A DNA stretch of 8,046 nucleotides from Acidobacteriota bacterium (GTDB lineage Bacteria > Acidobacteriota > Thermoanaerobaculia > Multivoradales > UBA5704): positions 1-8,046 of the forward strand of contig QHVW01000931.1 of assembly GCA_003223675.1 (NCBI GenBank), in the 5' to 3' direction. Below are positions 6,415-8,046 of this stretch, piece after piece (position 1 is the stretch's first letter; each line of letters begins with the position of its first letter). The notes beneath the pieces are model-generated. The model searched no databases and was not told the DNA's origin. It saw only the letters and a list, made by a program, of their open reading frames with translations. Made by a program: the position numbers and the translations under genes.

Positions 6415-6688
6415 CGAAAGGACCTCGAAGAGGGACCGGTGCCGGGACCGGGTAGGTAGATCGGTGAGGGTCATCGCCCGTAATTCCGAGGGGGCTAGTA
6501 TACACAACGCATGCCGGACCTTCCGGCCCGCGAATCCTCTCCTCAAAAAGCCTGGGTCCCCGGCCGGCGCTCTCCGGTTCACCGCCGGAAACCGTGCTTG
6601 CAACTCTCTGGCAGCAAAGGGTTTGTCAGAAGGGCCCATTTTTTACGTCTTCTGTGGGTGAACGAGCCCAAAGGAGACCTCCGACATC
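6415..6688. other. Divergent intergenic region
   Basis: This 274-bp stretch separates the minus-strand envelope operon from plus-strand dprA and must hold both promoters if both are transcribed from here. On the minus strand TATACT (6497-6502) is a fair -10 box without a good -35; it would leave a leader of about 75 nt before the lipoprotein ATG. Next to it GCCGGA/TCCGGC (6513-6518 and 6522-6527) is a perfect 6-bp inverted repeat with a 3-nt loop, possibly an operator or just GC-rich chance. No convincing dprA promoter is visible. An open minus-strand frame here (6415-6639) shows no protein-like features. Confidence 0.5.
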
Positions 6689-7792
6689 ATGGCCCAACCG
6701 ACCCGCCCTGAGCTGCTGATCGCCCTCAACGCCGCCCCTGCCCTCTCCCGTCCCGCCGCCTACCGGCTGGCCCAGGAGCTGGACCGCTGGTCCGCCTCGG
6801 GCTCACCCCCCGATGTCCTGGCCGCCGAGGCCGGCGTCCCCCGTGCCCAGATGCGCAAAGCGCTGGCGGTGATCGAGACCGCCGCCGATACCGCGGCCCG
6901 GGAGGCCGCCGGAGCCGAGCGTCTGGGCGGCCGGATCGTCACCGTGGACGACGACGGCTATCCGTCCGGCCTGCGCCATCTCTCGCCGCCGCCCCCCGTC
7001 CTCTATATAAGGGGCGAGATCCCGGCCGGCCCCGCCGTGGCCGTGGTGGGCTCGCGGCGCGCGGACGCCTACGGCCGCGAGGCCGCCGACCTCTTCTCCC
7101 GCGCGCTCGCGGCGGCCGGGGTCACGGTGGTCTCCGGCTTCGCCCAGGGGATCGACGCCGCGGCGCACCGGAGTGCCCTGGCGGCTCCCGGCGGCCGGAC
7201 GGTGGCCGTGCTCGGCTGCGGGCTGGGGGTGGACTACCCCCGCGGTCACGGCCGGCTGGCGGACGAGATTGCGGCCAGCGGCGCGGTGGTGACCGAATTC
7301 CCCTGCGGCCTGATCCCCCGCGCCTGGCACTTCCCCCTGCGCAATCGCTCGCTGGCGGCGCTGGCGGCCGGCACCCTGGTGGTGCAGGCGGCCCTGCGCT
7401 CGGGCTCGCTGATCACGGCCCGCCACGCCCTCGACCTCGGCCGGGACGTCTGGGCGGTGCCGGGGCGCATCTTCGATGAAGGCTCGCTCGGCGCCAACGC
7501 CCTGATCCGCGAAGGGGCGCAGCTCGTCCAGCATCCGGCGGATCTCCTGGAGCTGCTCCTCCCTACCGCCGCCGCGGCTCAGCTTGCCCTGCCGCCGTCC
7601 GCTCCCGAGCCGGAGCCTCCCCCCGGCTTCGCCGGCCAGGTCCTCGCCCAGATCCCGCCGGGCTCGACCCGGCTGGCCGACGAGATCGCCATCCGCCTCG
7701 AATCCCCGGTCGACCGGGTGCTCGCGGCGCTGCTCGAGCTGGAGCTCGGGGGCTGGGTGAAGCGGCTGCCGGGTCCGGTGTACGGGCGGTAA
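6689..7792 (+). CDS. dprA: DNA-processing protein DprA
   Basis: DprA binds incoming single-stranded DNA during natural transformation, protects it and loads RecA. It is also found in species not known to be competent. The 367-residue product has the usual length. An N-terminal helical region (about 5-75) precedes the Rossmann-like DNA-binding core (about 85-290). The core shows YPSGLRHLSPPPPVLYIRG (91-109), VAVVGSRRADAYG (117-129), VVSGFAQGIDAAAH (147-160), TVAVLGCGLGVDYP (171-184), FPLRNR (215-220), SGSLITARHAL (238-248) and AVPGR (256-260) with GANALIREGA (268-277). A proline-rich linker (about 293-315) leads to a C-terminal winged-helix-like DML1 domain (about 316-367). Q233 replaces the glutamate usual in the VVEA motif. 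AAAGGAG lies 12 nt before the ATG, a rather long spacing. No terminator follows; the next gene begins 5 nt later. Confidence 0.96.
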   Translation: MAQPTRPELLIALNAAPALSRPAAYRLAQELDRWSASGSPPDVLAAEAGVPRAQMRKALAVIETAADTAAREAAGAERLGGRIVTVDDDGYPSGLRHLSPPPPVLYIRGEIPAGPAVAVVGSRRADAYGREAADLFSRALAAAGVTVVSGFAQGIDAAAHRSALAAPGGRTVAVLGCGLGVDYPRGHGRLADEIAASGAVVTEFPCGLIPRAWHFPLRNRSLAALAAGTLVVQAALRSGSLITARHALDLGRDVWAVPGRIFDEGSLGANALIREGAQLVQHPADLLELLLPTAAAAQLALPPSAPEPEPPPGFAGQVLAQIPPGSTRLADEIAIRLESPVDRVLAALLELELGGWVKRLPGPVYGR

Positions 7793-7797
7793 AGGAC

Positions 7798-8046
7798 ATG
7801 GCGCCCCACGATCCGCTGTTCAAGAGCCTGCTCCGGGCCTTCTTCGCCGGCTTCCTGCGCCTCGTCGCGCCGGACCTCGCGGCGCGCCTGGACCTGGGGG
7901 CGGTGGCGTTCCTGGACAAGGAATTCGTCGCCACCGCGCCACCCCGGACCCATGGCATCGCGGATCTCCTGGCCCGGGCGCCTCTGCAAGGGACCGGCCG
8001 CTTCCTCCTGATCCACGTCGAGATCGAATCCCGGGCGCGCCGCGGG
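7798..8046 (+). CDS. Rpn-family PD-(D/E)XK nuclease / putative transposase (N-terminal part)
   Basis: The first 83 residues of a protein of the Rpn (recombination-promoting nuclease; often annotated with DUF4351 or 'putative transposase') superfamily; the gene continues past the right edge. Family landmarks are HDPLFKSLLRAFFAGFL (4-20), LDLGAVAFLDKEF (31-43), the nuclease-core aspartate D56 in GIADLLAR, and the strand FLLIHVEIES (69-78) with E75. Related proteins have the order D...ExQ/K in a PD-(D/E)XK fold; here the position after E75-I is E77, so the catalytic end is unusual. The start ATG has AAAGG only 2 nt away, overlapping the dprA stop, so translation is probably coupled to dprA. Rpn proteins are thought to cut DNA and promote RecA-independent recombination or act as mobile or defence elements; the role here is not shown. 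Confidence 0.83.
   Translation, partial: MAPHDPLFKSLLRAFFAGFLRLVAPDLAARLDLGAVAFLDKEFVATAPPRTHGIADLLARAPLQGTGRFLLIHVEIESRARRG

Noticed and set aside
6415..6639. Upstream extension of the TPR lipoprotein frame to a start at 6639.
   Set aside because: It would bury the lipoprotein signal peptide behind 75 basic, non-conserved-looking residues; the ATG at 6414 has a ribosome site and begins the signal directly.
6598..6651. TTGCAA and TTGTCA as -35 boxes for dprA.
   Set aside because: No acceptable -10 hexamer lies 16-18 nt downstream of either.

Overview
The window is a piece of a GC-rich chromosome from a Gram-negative, outer-membrane-bearing bacterium. Coding regions carry mostly G or C at third codon positions, and one protein ends in an Omp85-type outer-membrane barrel. 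A separate PurS subunit (absent from enteric bacteria, which have a long fused PurL) and the general gene content would fit Acidobacteriota, Myxococcota or a related deep lineage. This assignment is inference; no rRNA or marker tree is available here.

Layout. (1) Positions 1-2106, minus strand: a tight four-gene run read right to left. It holds a class II cyclic-nucleotide phosphodiesterase-like metallo-beta-lactamase (MBL) protein, a second MBL hydrolase of the YycJ/WalJ family, purS, and the first 64 codons of purQ, which runs off the left edge. purS follows the YycJ stop by one base, and purS/purQ overlap by four bases (ATGA). (2) Positions 2107-2195: a short intergenic stretch with a strong intrinsic terminator for the next operon and a candidate promoter for the first one. 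(3) Positions 2196-6414, minus strand: a three-gene envelope operon. In reading order it holds a small TPR lipoprotein, a secreted protein that looks like the CsgG/LpoB/TolB-N type of fold, and a 979-residue protein. The last joins a zinc metallopeptidase-like domain, a TolB-like PD40 beta-propeller and a C-terminal Omp85-like barrel. (4) Positions 6415-6688: a divergent intergenic region. (5) Positions 6689-8046, plus strand: dprA (DNA processing and natural transformation), followed five bases later by the start of an Rpn-family PD-(D/E)XK nuclease gene cut by the right edge.

How it fits together. The left block is housekeeping: purine synthesis coupled to two unrelated MBL hydrolases. The right block handles incoming or recombining DNA. 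The middle operon is the least conventional part. All three products carry export signals, and the protease-propeller-barrel fusion with a lipoprotein and a periplasmic partner suggests an uncharacterised outer-membrane protein-handling or secretion system. No tRNA, rRNA, CRISPR array, insertion sequence or attachment site was found.
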